Source of the DNA: Cercospora beticola
Taxonomy: Eukaryota; Ascomycota; Dothideomycetes; Mycosphaerellales; Mycosphaerellaceae
Reading direction: 5' to 3'
DNA: 64,000 nucleotides
Assembly (NCBI RefSeq): GCF_033473495.1
Contig: NC_088939.1
Location: forward strand, 1,550,001-1,614,000
This document shows positions 59,901 to 64,000 of the stretch, in pieces. The notes under the pieces were generated by a model. The model was not told the origin of the DNA. It made no database searches and worked only from the letters and a program-made list of their open reading frames with translations. The translations under genes were made by a program, and so were the position numbers. The first letter of the stretch is position 1; each line of letters begins with the position of its first letter.

Positions 59901-62900
59901 CTACGCGCCGAGCAGCGACATCTTTGACTATAAAGGCATTCCGTTCGCGAGGGTTGGCCGGATCCATAGGTGTGAAAGCCGCACCAGCTTTGAGAATGCC
60001 GAGTATGGCAACGAGGACATCCTTTGACTTCTCCATATACAGTGGAATTAGTTCACCAGGCGTGACGCCCTGATCAGTGAGCCACCTGCAGAACTTGTTG
60101 GATGCTGCATTTGTCTCAGCGTAAGTCCATTCTTGACCATCGCTGTGGCGCACAGCGACCTTTGAAGGCATTTCAGCTGCGACGTTCTCAAAGGCAGCGT
60201 GTGCAAGACCAAACTCGGGTGCAGGGGTGGGTTGAGCGCTCGGAAGCACTATGTACTCATCGCAATCGGAGTCTGCAGGAGTTAGGTCGACTTCCGCATC
60301 ACTAAGACTGTCCAACTGCATCGATCGAAGGACGTCGACAAAGGTCTCGAGAATTTTCTTGGCCTGGGTATGATTAAGTCCAGCAGGAGCGAGCAACTTC
60401 GCACATGAGGGATGACTTTCGTCAATCTCAAGGGTTATATATCTGACAGATTGTTAGTAGCGGTGGTTTTCAACCGTATGGGCAAGCTTACTGGGTGAAA
60501 TTATCCTCGTGCCAAACGATAGGAGCTAGCGGAGTGTCGAGAGAAAAGTCTTGCAGAGTGATCAAGATGTTGACCATCGTGTTGAAGGCACCAGGGGCCT
60601 TTCCTGCTGCCGCAAGAGCCTGACGAAGTCCGTATTGACCGTGTTCCGACAAGCTCCAGAGATTGTCCTGCGTCTTCCTGGCTCGTATTGCTGCGGAAGC
60701 ATTCGGGTCATGTCTGACCCTCAATGGAACTGCGCTCATCGTTGGTCCATTCAATGTCATAATTCCTTCTAATGGCGCATCTCTTCCAGATATGGCGGTC
60801 AAGAAAGTGACATCGTTTGATCCAACAAGCCTCATTATAGTCATTGCCCATGCTTCATGTACAGACGCACCTAGCGTGGTTCCGGTGGATTGGCAGAAAT
60901 CCATGAGCAAGTCCCCGATATCTGCTTGGAATGTTTGCGGCTCAGACCCAACATCGTTCACCAGAAATTTGGCGTCAGGTGCATCTTGGAGATAGTCTCG
61001 CCAGAATACTTCCGATCTGGGCTCGTTCGAATTCACGTTAGCAACAAATCTGCTGAAAGGTGCTCTGGATAGCGGCTGTTGACCTTTCAGGACCGAGATA
61101 GCATCCTGAACAAGGAATTGGCTTGACCAGTAGTCGAAAAGGGCATGATGCATAACAAGTATCAAATAACCGTCATCCAGGAACGCTGCCTTGACCAGCG
61201 GACCAGATATGGACTTAGTCTCTCCAGCCAGCGATTGGCGAGCTTGTTCCAGACTCATGTCGCGGAATGTTGTGACGTTTAGAGGCTGGCGTCGCTTTAC
61301 CACCTGAGTAAAGCCTCGCTTCCACGGCACGAACCCCGTGCGGAAGATCGCGTGTTGCGCTATGACCGTGTTGAGAGCTTGCATGACCTGAGCGATAGTG
61401 ATGCCGTTCAGCCGATATACTCTTTGATACCAGTGATTGGCGTTGCCCAACATCGTATCAGCCAGAATACCAGTCTGAAGCGGAGTGGCCGGATATGCAT
61501 CTTCCCATGTAACAGGATCGTGCGCAAAGCCATCTGGCAGGAGCGAGAAAGGCACGTAGTCCTTGGTGCTCTGCGGGTCTACCAATTTTTCCCACTCCAG
61601 TAGCTGACTGAGACAGTCGAATTGCAGTATGTCGGCAGCAGAAATGTCAAGAGAGACTTCTCGGAGTCGCGTGGCCAGGATGATGGCTTTGAGAGACGAG
61701 CCGCCAAGGTCCTGAAAGGAACTGCCGAGATCGAGCTGTTCCGGACGTAATTGAAGAACTTCAGAAAGACTTTTCAATACAACATCAAACTGTGGTGCGG
61801 AGTGATGATGCGGAACCGACTTGGGAACCGCCAACGCCACCAGCTCATTGATACTCTTGGTTTCGGCTAGTGTCTTCAATGCGGCCAGATCGGTCTTGCC
61901 ATTGATGTTGAGAGGCATTGCTTGGAGTTCAAGCCAGTATTGCGGGATAGCGTACGATGGTAGCTTGCTACGAAGGACCGCCCGCAACTCTTGTACCAGC
62001 GTCGACCATTCGACATTGCGGCTCGGGACAATCGCCGCGACCATCGCGTTTTGACCCTGGATAGTCGCAGGTACGACAGCCGAGCTGATAACTTCTTTGT
62101 GGAGCTGTATGTAGCTGTGAGATTCTTCCGGCTCTACTCGATGCCCTTCGATTTTGGTCTGCTGATCGATACGTCCTAATAGTTCCATGCATCCATCAGG
62201 TCTGAGAACCACCAGATCGCCAGTGCGGTACAAGCGACCTTGCCCAAAAGGGTTGGAAGCAAAGGCTTGTTTCGTCTTGTCTGGCAAGTTCAAGTAGCCG
62301 TCTGCTAGCTGATCTCCACCAAGACAGAGTTCGCCCGGGACGTTAGTCGGCATGGCTTCGTAGCTTCCTGGTTGTAGAATATATGAGATTGTGCCGTCAG
62401 TTGGCCAGCCTAACAGGGAGCCAGGTTTGCCCTTCGAGAGAGTTGATCGCATGCTCAATTGCGTACATTCGCTGAGTCCGTAGGCGCTGACCAGCTCGAC
62501 TCTGCCCGCCCAGGTCTCGACAATGACATCGCTGATCTTCTCTCCACCCAGTGTAATGCGTTTCACAGATTTGGGCAAGTCCTCGGGCTTCAAAATGTTC
62601 AAGAGGCTAGGGGTTATCTCCAATGATCGAAGGGCCAACCTTGAAATTGTTGCGCTCAGATTGACAGTAATTGATGTCTTGCTAGCCACGCATAATGTGC
62701 CGCCACGTATGATTGTTCCAAGGATTGTCCGCTGAGCTGCGCTGAAGCTCGGAGAATGAAGCAGTAGACTTTTGTGGTTCATCGATGACTCGAGCAAAGG
62801 CATTGCGAGCAGGCCTGTGCAAGCAGCAAAGTGCGAGACAGTTACTCCTTTCGGGTTTCCAGAAGTACCAGATGTATAGATGACGTACGCAGTGTCTGAA

Positions 62901-63397
62901 GGTGCCTGGTAGTTAGCGTAAAACTGATCAGGACCAGCTATGCTGTCCGCCTGCAGAGAAAAGGCTTCGAATTCGATCTCATCGCACTCTCCATGCACGA
63001 ATCCCGCCGTTGTCTTGTCCACGAGCACAAATCGTGCTTTGGTGTCTTGCACGATCGTACGGTTTCGTTCCTCGGGGGCATCTGGGGACAGTAAGGTATA
63101 TGCGGCACCAGTCTTGAGAACTGCGAGCATGGCGACCACAAGGTGCGATGTGCGAGACATGTTGATAGGCACAATGCTACCTCGACCGCAGATCAACTGT
63201 GCAGCAGCTGAATTCGCCTGGCGCTCCAGCCCCCGAAAAGATATCTGACCAGTAGCTTCGCAGTCAATGGCTATGCTTTCGGGAACAAGCTCCGTTCTTT
63301 CTTGAATATGGCGATGCACGAGCATGGACTTTTGCCTGTCGGCTGCCCAATTGACGGCGCTCGCCGCGGCCATGTGTTTTGGTATAATTCGTCCCAT
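56926..63397 (-). CDS. Dimodular non-ribosomal peptide synthetase, A-T-C-A-T-C
   Basis: Four exons (63397-60492, 60442-59060, 59006-58043, 57990-56926) give 2105 aa. The introns are 49, 53 and 52 bp. A1 (about 25-515) has YTSGTSGNPKGV, LYRTGDLV, GRIDQQTKIEGHRVEPEE and NINGKTD. T1 carries FQDLGGSSLKAI (phosphopantetheine Ser about 568). C1 (620-1050) has MHHALFDYWSS. A2 (1070-1530) has YTSGSTGLPKGV, YNGYGPTEATI, WYRTGDLASW, then ICYGRKDNQVKLNGFRIE across intron 2, and LPSGKANRKQL. T2 has FLAFGGDSIAAI (Ser about 1607). C2 (1660-2090) has KVSHGSYDGT. No thioesterase, reductase or third carrier domain follows. A final C domain in fungi usually releases by cyclisation, so a small cyclic peptide such as a diketopiperazine is plausible. 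Start: MGRIIPKH is preferred; 53 more in-frame codons upstream lack domain character. Cluster partners are not visible. Confidence 0.9.
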
Positions 63398-64000
63398 AAT
63401 CGTTGTTTTCGACTGCAAAGATGTGGTATGAGTGGCAGATGCGGATTGTTTGCTATTGAAGATGCTCAGGCACGGGATTGTCTTCTGGCATGCGAATCTA
63501 GACGGCGGCCCATCGTATGATATATGGTCATGATTTCGCTGAGCCTGTCCGCCCAACGCAGAGCTAATTGAACCTGCCCGTCAACTCTGATCCCAAATCG
63601 TATTTGCTCGGGGTGTCCGGCGGCCCAGGCTGAGCCCGTCATGACCGCTCAAGTCTAGGCAGGCGGTCCCAAGCGATAGTGGGAGCCATACCAACATGCC
63701 GAAGAGCCTTCCGGAGCGAGGCGAAGTCGATGGCTTGAGTTCAGGTCAAACATAGCCAAGCACATTGATGCCCGATTCCGTTGGTTCTCTGGATAGACAT
63801 TGAAGGAACGTGAAGCTGCGCTCACCAGGTTGCCAGCCGTTCCTGTTGCGACGTAAATCCTCAGCGCAACGCAACATTATGGCCGGTGAGTTAGAACCGG
63901 TGTGAAAGCGGGAGTCTGACCACACCGGCCTACAGGGCTCCGCGCAGGCTGTGATTAGGTCGTGTCGCCTGACTTGCGATGTGGTTCTGGTCGTAACACG
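63398..64000. other. Upstream of NRPS, right edge
   Basis: The NRPS promoter region and the window edge. No supported frame, RNA or repeat is seen. Confidence 0.4.

Noticed and set aside
63398..63556. 53-residue upstream extension of the NRPS
   Set aside because: No domain character and a typical leader composition; MGRIIPKH is the better start.

Overview
This is nuclear DNA of a filamentous ascomycete. Genes lie on both strands and are intron-poor. Most introns are 46-90 bp, with GTRNGY-type donors and CTRAY-like branch points. The gene set includes a fungal NRPS, a CFEM receptor, an LsdA-like protein, HET-C and a Bli-3-like protein. Gene style and effector-like small secreted proteins suggest a dothideomycete, perhaps a Mycosphaerella-type plant-associated species; that placement is inference.

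Layout. 0-8 kb: the end of an unidentified gene, a secreted DUF1349 protein, a CmcJ/AsaB-like oxygenase, a Mup1/LAT-type amino-acid permease, a small secreted protein and an atypical SDR. 8-10.9 kb is gene-poor. 10.9-15 kb: a Baeyer-Villiger-type monooxygenase, a 73-aa Cys-containing protein with a 28-nt first exon, and the HIT zinc-finger snoRNP factor BCD1. 16.7-22.8 kb: a DENN-domain/coiled-coil protein, a HEI10/CCNB1IP1-like RING protein and a Bli-3-like flavin protein. 23-26 kb: one doubtful gene and a second BVMO-like enzyme. 26.5-43.3 kb is mostly conserved genes: cyclin C, HET-C, an HAD phosphatase, an LsdA-like protein, ARP3, a taspase-like threonine aspartase, a BTB protein and MLH1. 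44.9-53.9 kb: a heme-thiolate peroxidase, RPB8, a large multi-pass RING protein and a CFEM-GPCR. 54.4-56.7 kb: a decayed tandem duplication next to a tandem pair of small Trp/Tyr/Pro-rich proteins I do not recognise. 56.9-63.4 kb: a dimodular NRPS (A-T-C-A-T-C, 2105 aa).

Many conserved cellular genes are present (Mediator kinase module, actin nucleation, mismatch repair, RNA polymerase, snoRNP assembly). Accessory genes sit between and beside them: two BVMOs, oxygenase, SDR, peroxidase, secreted proteins, CFEM receptor and NRPS. The NRPS is at the right end and its cluster partners, if any, probably lie beyond the window. The best candidate for something undescribed is the tandem two-exon small-protein pair at 55.4-56.6 kb. 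All splice models were read by eye from frame continuity, splice consensus and family conservation, and no searches were run.
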